Part shown: positions 25,440 to 34,309 of the stretch, piece after piece
Numbering within the stretch: position 1 is the first letter of the stretch
Layout of the letters: each line of letters starts with the position of its first letter
Origin: an uncultured Lachnospiraceae bacterium
Lineage (GTDB): Bacteria > Bacillota > Clostridia > Lachnospirales > Lachnospiraceae
Length of the DNA: 64,000 bases
Reading direction: 5' to 3'
NCBI GenBank assembly: GCA_947648875.1
Contig: CANSPM010000001.1
Location: 1-64,000 of the forward strand
Made by a program: the position numbers and the translations under genes
The notes under the pieces: model-generated
The model's input: only the letters and a program-made list of their open reading frames with translations
Databases searched by the model: none
Told to the model about the DNA's origin: nothing

Positions 25440-27623
25440 ATGGCAGCAAAAAACGGAAGTTTGTCAATCAACAGTGAAAACATTTTCCCAATTATCAAGA
25501 AGTGGTTGTACAATGACCACGATATTTTTTACAGGGAACTGATCTCCAATGGGTGTGATGCCATCACCAAGCTCAAGAAGCTGGATATGATGGGGGAGTA
25601 TACTCTGCCGGATGATTACAAGGCCAGGATTGACGTAGTGGTGGACCCGGAGAGCAAGACATTGACCTTTACGGACAACGGTCTGGGTATGACCGCCGAC
25701 GAGGTGGAGGAGTATATCAATCAGATTGCTTTTTCCGGGGCAACGGATTTCATTGAAAAGTATAAGGATAAGAGCAACGCAGATCAGATTATTGGACATT
25801 TCGGACTGGGCTTTTATTCGGCTTTCATGGTAGCCGACGAGGTGCATATCGACACCCTGTCCTATCAGGAGGGCGCGGTGGCGGTACACTGGGAGTGCGA
25901 TGGCGGCACAGAGTTTTCCATGGAGGACGGTCAGCGGAAGGAAGTGGGCACCACAGTCACCCTGTTCCTCAGCGATGGATGTCTGGAATTTTGTAATGAG
26001 TATAAGGCGCGTGAGGTGTTGAAGAAGTATTGTTCTTTCATGCCTACGGAGATTTATCTGTCCAAGGCGAATACCCAGGAGACGCAGATCATTAAGGCGG
26101 ATGAAAAGCTCGAGGATGATGTGGTGTTGGAGGAAATTCACCCGGAGGTGAAGGAGCCCAAGGAAGGCGAGGAGCCGGAAGAACCCGGTGAGGAAAAATT
26201 AAAGATCAAAAAGCGTCCGGAATTGATCAATGAGACTGTACCACTGTGGACCAAACACCCCAATGACTGCACCAGAGAGGAATATCTGGCATTTTACCGC
26301 AAGGTGTTCCAGGATTACAAGGAACCTTTGTTCTGGGTACACCTGAATATGGATTATCCGTTCAATTTGAAGGGTATCCTGTATTTCCCCAAGATCAATA
26401 TGGAGTACGAGTCCATCGAGGGAACCATCAAGCTGTACAACAATCAGGTGTTTATCGCGGACAATATCAAAGAGGTTATTCCGGAATTTCTGATGCTGCT
26501 CAAGGGCGTCATAGACTGCCCGGACCTGCCTCTGAACGTATCCAGAAGCGCATTGCAAAATGATGGGTTTGTGAAGAAGATTTCTGAGTTTATCAGCAAA
26601 AAAGTGGCTGACAAACTTTCCGGTATGTGCAAGACGGAGAAGGAGGAATACGAGAAATACTGGGATGATATCAGTCCCTTTATCAAATTCGGATGCCTGC
26701 GGGACGACAAGTTCTGTGAGAAGATGAACGATTATATCCTGTTTAAGAATCTGGATGGCAAATATCTGACTCTGCCGGAGTGCTTGGAGGTTAAGCCAAT
26801 GGATGCCGACGAGACCGACGGGGATTCCAAAGAGACAACAAAGGCGGCGGAAGGCGAAGCGGCGAAGACCGACAATGTTGAGAACGAGGGCGACGAGGCG
26901 AAGGAGTCCGGCAGTGCCGTGGACGAGAACGGCGAGACTGTGGAAGCGGAGATTGTGGCGGAGGAATCCCAGGAGGGCGATGTAGAGGACGAAGCCGAAG
27001 AGGAGAAAAAGGAGAAGATCATCTACTATGTGACAGACGAGCAGCAACAGAGCCAGTATGTCAATATGTTTAAAGAGGCCAAGATGGACGCGGTGATTCT
27101 GACGCACAACATTGATCAGCCTTTCGTCTCCCAGCTGGAGTCCAAAAATGAAGGAGTTAAATTCCTGCGCATTGACGCGGATTTGACCGATACGTTTAAG
27201 GCCGAGACTTCCAAGGAAGCCGAGAAAGAGATGGAGGAACAGGCGCAGGCCATTGCCGCCATCATGAAGAAGGCTTTGCATAATGATAAAATTACGGTCA
27301 AGGTGGAGAAACTTAAGAACAAAACGATTTCTTCCGTGATCACCCTCTCCGAAGAGAGCAGGCGTATGCAGGACATGATGAAGATGTATTCCATGAACGG
27401 CATGGATATGGGAGGCTTTGGCGCGGAAGGTGAGACTCTGGTGCTGAATGCCAATCACCCGCTGGTACAATATGTGGTGGACCATCAGGACGGCGAGAAT
27501 GTGGAGATGATCTGTGAGCAATTGTATGATCTGGCCAGGATACAGCACGCGCCGCTGGCGTCTGAGGCCATGGCTAAATTCATTGCCAGGAGCAATGATA
27601 TTATGATGATGTTGGCAAAATAA
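25440..27623 (+). CDS. htpG: Hsp90-type chaperone HtpG with extra acidic segments
   Basis: A 727-residue Hsp90 chaperone, about 100 residues longer than E. coli HtpG. The GHKL ATPase domain is intact (RELISNGCDAITKL, DNGLGMTADEV, GHFGLGFYSAFMVAD, TTVTLFLSDG). Two unusual segments are visible: a Glu/Lys/Pro-rich linker between the N and middle domains (about 230-260), where eukaryotic Hsp90 has its charged linker, and a strongly acidic Glu/Asp/Ala-rich insert (about 451-523) before the C-terminal part. The ATG at 25440 is preferred over a GTG three codons earlier. Expression is probably under HrcA through the upstream CIRCE. Confidence 0.95.
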   Translation: MAAKNGSLSINSENIFPIIKKWLYNDHDIFYRELISNGCDAITKLKKLDMMGEYTLPDDYKARIDVVVDPESKTLTFTDNGLGMTADEVEEYINQIAFSGATDFIEKYKDKSNADQIIGHFGLGFYSAFMVADEVHIDTLSYQEGAVAVHWECDGGTEFSMEDGQRKEVGTTVTLFLSDGCLEFCNEYKAREVLKKYCSFMPTEIYLSKANTQETQIIKADEKLEDDVVLEEIHPEVKEPKEGEEPEEPGEEKLKIKKRPELINETVPLWTKHPNDCTREEYLAFYRKVFQDYKEPLFWVHLNMDYPFNLKGILYFPKINMEYESIEGTIKLYNNQVFIADNIKEVIPEFLMLLKGVIDCPDLPLNVSRSALQNDGFVKKISEFISKKVADKLSGMCKTEKEEYEKYWDDISPFIKFGCLRDDKFCEKMNDYILFKNLDGKYLTLPECLEVKPMDADETDGDSKETTKAAEGEAAKTDNVENEGDEAKESGSAVDENGETVEAEIVAEESQEGDVEDEAEEEKKEKIIYYVTDEQQQSQYVNMFKEAKMDAVILTHNIDQPFVSQLESKNEGVKFLRIDADLTDTFKAETSKEAEKEMEEQAQAIAAIMKKALHNDKITVKVEKLKNKTISSVITLSEESRRMQDMMKMYSMNGMDMGGFGAEGETLVLNANHPLVQYVVDHQDGENVEMICEQLYDLARIQHAPLASEAMAKFIARSNDIMMMLAK

Positions 27624-27639
27624 TTACAGGAGAGAATAG

Positions 27640-27667
27640 ACGGCATGGCCCTGGGGCTATGCCGTTT
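27640..27667 (+). terminator. htpG terminator
   Basis: An 11-base-pair stem (ACGGCATGGCC with GGCTATGCCGT, one G-U pair), loop CTGG, followed by TTTCTCTGTTT. Confidence 0.75.
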
Positions 27668-27808
27668 CTCTGTTTCCTGACTTAGGAATCTTTTCAGAGC
27701 GGGGACCGGATCGGGAGTGTTTACATTTTTAATCTATTTTATATGGATTTAAGGGGGTATTTATGTTATGATTTAAAATACGGCTACGGAAGGATAGAGG
27801 AACATACC

Positions 27809-29974
27809 ATGGAAGAATTGCGTTTTATCATACAGTACATCAAAAGACACAAATGGCATTACTTTGCCGGTATCATCACCCTGTTTGTGGTGGACTTTGC
27901 CAATCTGTACATACCCAGGATCACCGGCACGGTCACGGACGGACTGACCGACCATACCCTGGACTGGGACGGCGTGAAAAGCTGCCTGCTGGGTCTGCTC
28001 CTGCTGGGGCTGACTCTGGCAGTGGGGCGCTTTCTATGGAGATATTTTCTGTTTGGCTCTGCCAGAAAAATTGAAAAAGAATTGCGTGACGATCTGTTCG
28101 CTCACCTGGAAAAAATGAGCGTGGACTATTTCAATGAAAATAAGACAGGTGATCTGATGACCCGTTTTACCAGCGATCTGAATGCCATTCGCATGGCGAT
28201 TGGCATGGCGGTAATCTCCGCTTTTGACGCCACTGTTATGACGGTTATGGTCATCGGACAGATGATGGTGTATGTGAATGTGAGGCTGACGCTGCTGGCG
28301 CTGATTCCCATGGTGGTAATCTGCGGCGGTACGATTTATTATGGTAAAATGATACATTCCCGGTACATGGAACGCCAGGAGGCGGTGTCTGATCTGACGG
28401 ATTACGTGCAGGAGAGTTTTTCAGGCATCCGGGTCATCAAGGCCTTTGTGCGGGAACAGGCGCAGCTGCAAGCTTTTACAAAGGCCAATGAGAGGACCAG
28501 AGAGAAGAATTTAAACCTGGTGCGGCTACAGGCTGTGGTTATGCCGCTGCTGGAAGTGTTCATCGGTATCAGCAGTCTGGTGACTCTGATCTATGGCGGT
28601 TACCTGGCGATCCTGGGGGAGATTACCCTGGGGCGTTTCGTGGCGTTCCATCAATATGTGAATATGCTGGTATGGCCTATGCTGGCCTGTGGCGATGCCA
28701 TTAATACCTTTGCCCAGGGCGGCGCTTCCATCAAGCGGGTGAGCGCTGTCATGAAGGAGGAGCCGGGGGTGAGAGACTTGCAGTTTGAGGAACTCCAATA
28801 TGAAGAACTGGCGCCCGGGGCACAACCTGCCGAAGGAGGACAGTCTGTTAAGACCCGGGGAGGCGGAAACAGTGGGGGCAACCGGCAAGGCCCGGGCCAT
28901 GTTTCGGGGAGAAAGGGCAAAAAGACATCCGCTTATCAGGAAAAGGAAGGCGCGGACAGAGGAAAGTCTGCGGCCCGGGCCAAGAGTCGCCTGGAAGCGG
29001 TCTGCCTGGAAGGGGAGAGAGAGCGGGAAAAGCAGTCGCCCCTGACCGGGCAGATTACCTTTTCTCATCTGACCTACACTCACAAAGGGGCGCTTCAACC
29101 GGATTTGCGGGATATCTGTCTGGAAGTTCCGGCAGGTACGACCCTGGCGGTGATCGGACGCACCGGCAGCGGCAAATCCACGCTGGTCAATCTAATGCTG
29201 CATTTATATAATACGGAGCGGGGAATGATTCTGCTGGACGGCAGGGACATCAATGCCATTCCTTTAAAGGAGCTCCGGCGGCAGATTGCCTATGTGCCCC
29301 AGGATAATTTCCTGTTTTCCGATACATTGAAGGCCAACATAGCTTTTGGGGTAGAGGGGCAGGATCTGGAGAAGATAGTGGCCGCCACGAAGGCCGCCTG
29401 CATCCATGACAGTATCATGGAGTTCCCTGATCAATATGACACTGTGGTGGGAGAGCGGGGGGTGACTCTCTCCGGCGGACAGAAGCAGCGCAGTTCCATT
29501 GCCAGAGCGTTGATGAAGGATGCCCCCATACTGATTCTGGACGACGCGCTGTCTGCGGTGGACACGGATACGGAGGAAAAACTGCTGCGAAACCTGCGGG
29601 AGAACCGACAGGGGAAAACCACCATATTAATTGCCCACAGGATATCCACAATTCAACATGCGGACGTGATTCTGGTGCTGGATGAGGGCCGGGCTGCGGA
29701 GGTGGGTGACCATGCAGGGTTAATGGAGCAGAAAGGCATTTACTACGAGATGTTTGAGAAGCAGCAGTTGGAGGCCGCTATGGGTGAGCAGAGGGCTGCG
29801 CTGCACAGAGAGTATGGAGACGAATCCTCCCAGGGAGAGACGGGGCAGGAAACAGACCGGGCATCCCGGCCGCCCCAGGGAGAGACGGGGCAGGAAACAG
29901 ACCGGGCATCCCGGCCGCCCCAGGAGGAAACAGCGCCGAAACCGGATTTGGCACCGGGAAAGGAGGCGGAGTAA
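27809..29974 (+). CDS. ABC exporter half, degenerate-site subunit (BmrC-like)
   Basis: A 721-residue half transporter: six membrane segments (about 15-310), then an ATPase domain with Walker A GRTGSGKST, Q-loop, signature LSGGQKQR and Walker B LILDD. The residue after Walker B is Asp instead of the catalytic Glu, the hallmark of the degenerate site in heterodimeric exporters such as BmrCD and TM287/288. A low-complexity charged insert (about 330-415) separates the two domains. The C-terminus carries a 15-residue tandem repeat (GETGQETDRASRPPQ twice). The start at 27809 follows AGAGG. The partner gene begins one base after its stop. Confidence 0.88.
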   Translation: MEELRFIIQYIKRHKWHYFAGIITLFVVDFANLYIPRITGTVTDGLTDHTLDWDGVKSCLLGLLLLGLTLAVGRFLWRYFLFGSARKIEKELRDDLFAHLEKMSVDYFNENKTGDLMTRFTSDLNAIRMAIGMAVISAFDATVMTVMVIGQMMVYVNVRLTLLALIPMVVICGGTIYYGKMIHSRYMERQEAVSDLTDYVQESFSGIRVIKAFVREQAQLQAFTKANERTREKNLNLVRLQAVVMPLLEVFIGISSLVTLIYGGYLAILGEITLGRFVAFHQYVNMLVWPMLACGDAINTFAQGGASIKRVSAVMKEEPGVRDLQFEELQYEELAPGAQPAEGGQSVKTRGGGNSGGNRQGPGHVSGRKGKKTSAYQEKEGADRGKSAARAKSRLEAVCLEGEREREKQSPLTGQITFSHLTYTHKGALQPDLRDICLEVPAGTTLAVIGRTGSGKSTLVNLMLHLYNTERGMILLDGRDINAIPLKELRRQIAYVPQDNFLFSDTLKANIAFGVEGQDLEKIVAATKAACIHDSIMEFPDQYDTVVGERGVTLSGGQKQRSSIARALMKDAPILILDDALSAVDTDTEEKLLRNLRENRQGKTTILIAHRISTIQHADVILVLDEGRAAEVGDHAGLMEQKGIYYEMFEKQQLEAAMGEQRAALHREYGDESSQGETGQETDRASRPPQGETGQETDRASRPPQEETAPKPDLAPGKEAE
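29831..29920 (+). repeat. 45-base tandem duplication in the 3' end of the exporter gene
   Basis: Two adjacent, nearly identical 45-base units encode GETGQETDRASRPPQ twice in the C-terminal tail. The period keeps the reading frame. Confidence 0.85.
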
Positions 29975-29975
29975 A

Positions 29976-31967
29976 ATGCGCAGATTATTGACCTACCTTA
30001 AGCCTCACAAGTGGACCATGACCATTGCCACAATCCTGGTACTGTTTATCATTGTGGTGGAACTGTATCGCCCCATCATTATTGGCGATGCCATTGACAA
30101 CTATATCAACGGGTATTACCGTCCCTTTCAGGTGACGGCCCAGGGGGCAGAAGGGGCTGTACCCTACGGGGATATTTGGCTGGTGAACCGGCAGGCCGGT
30201 GAGCCCTCTGCGGAGCAGGATTCCTCTTCATATTATCAATTGTTTCTCTATGAGGATCGTTATTACATGGCGGAAGGATTGACTGCCGCCGAGAGCGAGG
30301 CCCTGACTGAGGGCAGTCCTCAACTGATACAGACCTATGTGGATCAGGGAGCCCCCTGTCTGAACAGGGAGCAGCTGAAAGCGCTGCGGCGTTATGATTT
30401 TACAGGGATTCTCTCTGCTGCGGGGCTGTATTTGCTGATGATGGCACTGGGTTTTGTGCTGAACGCGGCGGATACCTGGATGCTCCAGAAGATGGGGCAG
30501 AATATCATTTTTCGAATGAGGGAGCAGGTTTTTACTCATATCCACAGCCTGTCTCTGAGCTTTTTTAACACCACGCCAGTAGGCAAGCTGGTGACCCGCG
30601 TGAGCAACGATACCGAAGCCGTGAATGAGATGTTTACCACGATCCTGGTGCGGCTCTTCAAAAATGTGGTGAAAATCCTGGGATACGCGGTGGTGATGCT
30701 GTCTATCAGTGTGCGTATGACGCTGGTATCTTTCGTGCTGCTTCCGGCGGTGGGAGTGCTGACTTTTGTGTTTCGGTTTTACTCCCGTAAAGCTTACAAG
30801 ATTACGCGAAACAAGATTACCGAACTGAATACTTTTCTCTCCGAACATATTTCCGGTATGAGATTGATTCAGGTATTTGTTCGGGAGAAGGAAAAGTATG
30901 AGGAATTTGAGACGAAATCCAGGGAATTGTTCAGGGCCAACTGGCGGGAGGTCATGACCTTTGCCATCTTCCGCCCCAGTATTTATTTTCTATCTATCAT
31001 AGCCATGGTGATTGTGATTGGGACCGGAAGCTACTCGGTGCTGGGAGGCACTCTGTCTTTAGGCACACTGTTTATTTTCATCACCTATATCAGTTCTTTC
31101 TTTGAGCCGATTCAGGAACTGGCGGAGCAGTTTGGCACACTACAGTCCTCCCTGGCTTCTGCGGAGAAGGTTTTCTCCATATTGGATGAAGTGCCGCAGA
31201 TCGTGAATCCTCCCCGGCCCATAGAGGTGAATATCCGGGGGAGCATTGAATTCAGGCATGTGTGGTTTGCCTATGAGAGAGAGGACTATATTTTAAAAGA
31301 TGTTAGTTTTGTGATTCGTCCCGGGGAGAAGGTGGCCTTTGTGGGCGCAACCGGCGCGGGCAAGACCTCCATACTGAATTTGATCGGCAGATATTTTGAT
31401 ATACAGAAAGGCGAGATTCTGATAGACGGCGTTAATATTAAGGAGATCGACAAGACCCTGCTGCGCAGGGCCATAGGCCAGGTACAGCAGGATGTGTTTC
31501 TCTTTACAGGTGATATCAAGAGCAATATCTCTCTGGACAACGAGGATATCAGCCGGGAAGATGTGATTCGCGCGGCCCGGACAGTTCACGCGGACACATT
31601 TATTGAGAGAATGCCCGGTACCTATGACGCGCCGGTGACGGAGCGGGGCAGCACACTGTCCGCAGGACAGCGGCAGTTGATCTCCTTTGCGCGTACCCTG
31701 GCCTATGAACCCCGGATTCTGGTGCTGGACGAGGCTACGGCGAATATAGACACGGAGACGGAGAGCCTGATCACCCAGGCCCTGTCCGCGTTGATGAAAG
31801 ACCGTACTACCATTATGGTGGCGCACAGGTTGTCCACTATCCAGCATGCGGACAAAATCATTGTACTGCATCATGGACGCATTCGGGAGTCCGGCAGTCA
31901 TCAGGAACTGTTGACGCAGAATGGACTGTACAAGAAGCTGTATGACCTGCAGCTGGTGCAGGAATAG
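29976..31967 (+). CDS. ABC exporter half, catalytic subunit (BmrD-like)
   Basis: A 663-residue half transporter, the partner of the preceding gene. It has six membrane segments, with an external insert of about 100 residues between the first and second. In the ATPase domain, Walker A is GATGAGKTS, the signature is the variant LSAGQRQ, and Walker B LVLDEATANID keeps the catalytic Glu. Together the two subunits make one consensus and one degenerate ATP site. The start at 29976 follows AAAGGAGG; a frame extending 74 codons upstream would overlap the first gene. The substrate may be a drug, lipid or peptide. Confidence 0.9.
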   Translation: MRRLLTYLKPHKWTMTIATILVLFIIVVELYRPIIIGDAIDNYINGYYRPFQVTAQGAEGAVPYGDIWLVNRQAGEPSAEQDSSSYYQLFLYEDRYYMAEGLTAAESEALTEGSPQLIQTYVDQGAPCLNREQLKALRRYDFTGILSAAGLYLLMMALGFVLNAADTWMLQKMGQNIIFRMREQVFTHIHSLSLSFFNTTPVGKLVTRVSNDTEAVNEMFTTILVRLFKNVVKILGYAVVMLSISVRMTLVSFVLLPAVGVLTFVFRFYSRKAYKITRNKITELNTFLSEHISGMRLIQVFVREKEKYEEFETKSRELFRANWREVMTFAIFRPSIYFLSIIAMVIVIGTGSYSVLGGTLSLGTLFIFITYISSFFEPIQELAEQFGTLQSSLASAEKVFSILDEVPQIVNPPRPIEVNIRGSIEFRHVWFAYEREDYILKDVSFVIRPGEKVAFVGATGAGKTSILNLIGRYFDIQKGEILIDGVNIKEIDKTLLRRAIGQVQQDVFLFTGDIKSNISLDNEDISREDVIRAARTVHADTFIERMPGTYDAPVTERGSTLSAGQRQLISFARTLAYEPRILVLDEATANIDTETESLITQALSALMKDRTTIMVAHRLSTIQHADKIIVLHHGRIRESGSHQELLTQNGLYKKLYDLQLVQE

Positions 31968-31999
31968 AAATCATATGGACTGCTACGGGAAGGAAACAG

Positions 32000-32038
32000 A
32001 GGGTATATGAATTTGGGGAGACGGAATTCATATACCCT
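32000..32038 (+). terminator. Long hairpin after the exporter operon
   Basis: A perfect 14-base-pair stem (AGGGTATATGAATT with AATTCATATACCCT) with an 11-base loop. The T run is weak (GTATTTATG), so termination may be partial. A repeat-element copy follows directly. Confidence 0.6.
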
Positions 32039-32076
32039 GTATTTATGACAATCGAATCCTTGCAGAGCGCGAATTT
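32039..32076 (+). repeat. Post-terminator repeat element, copy A
   Basis: It contains TTTATGACAAT followed by GAATCCTTGCAGAGCGCG and AATTT, related to three other copies in this window (44041, 58971 and 63483). It lies directly after the exporter-operon hairpin and points in the direction of that operon. Confidence 0.7.
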
Positions 32077-32264
32077 CGTGCATTTTCTGTGGATATTGTC
32101 CGTTGTATTCATTAGCTGGTGGGCGGATAGCTGGTGTTCGTAGAGCCGGTTGCTGCCTCCGGTATTCATCCATGCCCAATTTGTTCTTGTAGATAAGGCG
32201 GGGAAAATAAGTTAATATAGGAAAGGAAACAGACAGATTACAGGAAAAGGCTGGTAATTATCAT

Positions 32265-33107
32265 ATGATAGAGCGCATTGTAGACTATTTTAATTTGGAT
32301 CAGATCTGCCAATCGGGGCAGTGTTTCCGCATGCATGCGGAGGGAGAGAACCGCTACAGCGTTATAGCCGGGAAGCATTATCTGGAACTGGAACAGCAGG
32401 GGCGGAGATGCTATTTCGACTGTGATGAGGCGGCGTTTGAGAACTTTTGGAAAGACTATTTTGATCTGGGTACGGATTACGGCTCATATACAGGCAGGGT
32501 GGCCGGGACAGACAGTTATCTGAGGGATGCGGCGGCGTTTGGCGCGGGGATCAGGATTTTGCGGCAGGATCTGTGGGAGATGATAGTCTCTTTTCTGATT
32601 TCCCAGCAGAATCATATCACGCGGATACGCAGATGCATTGATAATATCTGCACAGGGTACGGAGAAATATTGGAGAACGGCCATGGAAAGGCATACCATG
32701 CATTCCCCACTCCCCAGGCTCTGGCAGTCCTCCCGGAGGACGCGCTGATGGCCTGTAATCTCGGCTACCGCAGCAAGTATGTTGTGCGTGCCGCCAGAAG
32801 TGTGGCAGGAGGGGAATGCAGCCTGGCGACGATTCGCGGGCTTTCCTATCCGGAGGCCAAAGAGAAGCTGTTACAGCTGTACGGCGTGGGTGAAAAGGTG
32901 GCGGACTGTATCTGCCTGTATGGGCTGCACCATCTGGAGGCATTCCCTGTGGATACGCACATCCGGCAGGCCATGGAGGCTCACTATAAGGAAGGATTTC
33001 CCATGGAACGCTATGCGGGCTGTCAGGGGGTGTTACAGCAGTACATATTCTATTATGAATTGGCCGGAAACACACTGCATCAGGGAAAGAGGGCAAAAAC
33101 TTCTTGA
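32265..33107 (+). CDS. 8-oxoguanine DNA glycosylase (OGG1-like)
   Basis: A 280-residue helix-hairpin-helix glycosylase. The N-terminal FNLDQICQSGQCFRM matches OGG1-type enzymes. The catalytic region LYGVGEKVADCICLYGLHHLEAFPVDTHI holds the lysine nucleophile (in GEKVAD) and the conserved aspartate (in PVDTH). It should excise 8-oxoguanine and possibly alkylated bases, with lyase activity. SFLISQQNHITRIRRCID is the substrate-pocket helix. The ATG at 32265 has a weak ribosome binding site. A second base-excision enzyme, Nth, lies 1.2 kb downstream with a MerR gene between. Confidence 0.88.
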   Translation: MIERIVDYFNLDQICQSGQCFRMHAEGENRYSVIAGKHYLELEQQGRRCYFDCDEAAFENFWKDYFDLGTDYGSYTGRVAGTDSYLRDAAAFGAGIRILRQDLWEMIVSFLISQQNHITRIRRCIDNICTGYGEILENGHGKAYHAFPTPQALAVLPEDALMACNLGYRSKYVVRAARSVAGGECSLATIRGLSYPEAKEKLLQLYGVGEKVADCICLYGLHHLEAFPVDTHIRQAMEAHYKEGFPMERYAGCQGVLQQYIFYYELAGNTLHQGKRAKTS

Positions 33108-33164
33108 CTGTAAACCTGGTTTATACTTTATGATGGGAAAAACAGGATACAGGGAGGTGGCTAT

Positions 33165-33998
33165 ATGACCATAAAAGAGGCAGAGGAGCGGACTGGTTTA
33201 TCCCGTTCCAATATACGATTTTATGAGAAGGAGGGACTGATCAGCCCCGGTCGCAATGCGGGTAACCGTTACAGAGACTACGTGGAGAGGGATATAGGGG
33301 ATTTACAAAAAATCGCTTACCTGCGCACGTTGGGTATTTCCGTCAAGGATATCCGCAAAGTTGTGGGCGGACAGGCAAGTTTATACGAGGTGATTCAGGG
33401 ACAGATTCCCCTGTTGGAGCGGCAGATATCCGAACTGCAAAATGCCAGGCGGATGTGTGAAGTGCTACTGGCGCAGGGGCCGATAGAATACGAGGAGCTG
33501 GAGATAAACAGATATATAGATGATCCGAAAAAATACTGGCGGGAAAACCGGAGAATTTTAGGAATGGATTCTATCAACTTTATCTTCATATGTGGAGGAA
33601 AAACAGTCTGGGCTTTTATTACGGCGGCATGTCTTCTGATTGCACTGGGCGCTCTGGGGTGGCTGCCTGACAAGATACCGATTCAGTGGAGCGGCGGCGA
33701 GGCTGTATCCTTTGCGAACAAATGGACAATCCTGGCATATCCTGTGGCCTGTGGGGTTATCCGTTTTATGCTGCGCCCCGCCATTGGTACATGGGTCAGA
33801 GGGAATACTTTATATGGCAGTTTGGTTACGGATTATGTGTTGAATTGCCTTTGCTTTGTCGCTCTGTCGGTGGAGATATTTATGATTCTTTTTGTGAGGG
33901 GATTTGTTCGACGGATCACAGGGATTCTTCTTGTGGAGATCCTGATGCTGGCAGGTTTTTTATGGATTGCAAGAAGAAAACTGCCCACAGGACTGTAG
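33165..33998 (+). CDS. MerR-type regulator fused to a DUF1648/SdpI-like membrane domain
   Basis: A 277-residue protein. Residues 1-~70 are a MerR winged helix (MTIKEAEERTGLSRSNIRFYEKEGLI, then YLRTLGISVKDIRKVV), followed by a coiled-coil helix (~75-110). Residues ~145-277 hold four membrane segments, including the DUF1648-type motif WLPDKIPIQWSGGEAV between the first two. It is therefore a DNA-binding protein anchored in the membrane, possibly sensing membrane state or an antimicrobial. SdpI, the immunity and sensor protein of B. subtilis, has a related membrane domain. The ATG follows GGGAGG. The target promoter is unknown. Confidence 0.82.
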   Translation: MTIKEAEERTGLSRSNIRFYEKEGLISPGRNAGNRYRDYVERDIGDLQKIAYLRTLGISVKDIRKVVGGQASLYEVIQGQIPLLERQISELQNARRMCEVLLAQGPIEYEELEINRYIDDPKKYWRENRRILGMDSINFIFICGGKTVWAFITAACLLIALGALGWLPDKIPIQWSGGEAVSFANKWTILAYPVACGVIRFMLRPAIGTWVRGNTLYGSLVTDYVLNCLCFVALSVEIFMILFVRGFVRRITGILLVEILMLAGFLWIARRKLPTGL

Positions 33999-34309
33999 GG
34001 AGGGGCATTTCTTACGAGTGCCAGTGGCTATGTGGAAGAAATATTTCCAAAATATGATTTTTCTTGACATTTGTATGTTGACCATGCAAAATAAACTTGT
34101 GTTGATAACCATGCAATATACAGCATGATGGCGATTTTGTAGTGTCCGTATGGCAAATGTCGCAATAATGAATCATATATGCGGCGCAGGAAAGAAAAAC
34201 GAATGGTTTGTGGTACATCAGGATTTACGCAAGTGCGTGATGGAACTGTAATGCGGCGGAAAAGGTGAGGCGTCAGGGCATCTATACATAGGGAGAGGCA
34301 GGAAAACAT
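33999..34309. other. Intergenic region between the MerR gene and nth
   Basis: No gene is seen. It holds the predicted nth promoter (34064-34092) and two direct copies of ACCATGCAA-A-TA (from 34081 and 34108) downstream of the -35 box, possible binding sites for the neighbouring MerR-type protein. Confidence 0.5.
34064..34092 (+). promoter_or_regulatory. Probable nth promoter
   Basis: TTGACA (34064-34069), 17 bases, CAAAAT (34087-34092). The leader is long, about 210 bases. Confidence 0.5.

Noticed and set aside
26199-27548. Long minus-strand frame of ~450 codons opposite htpG
   Set aside because: It is a shadow frame: no ribosome binding site, His/Leu/Gln-biased composition, and a certain gene on the other strand.
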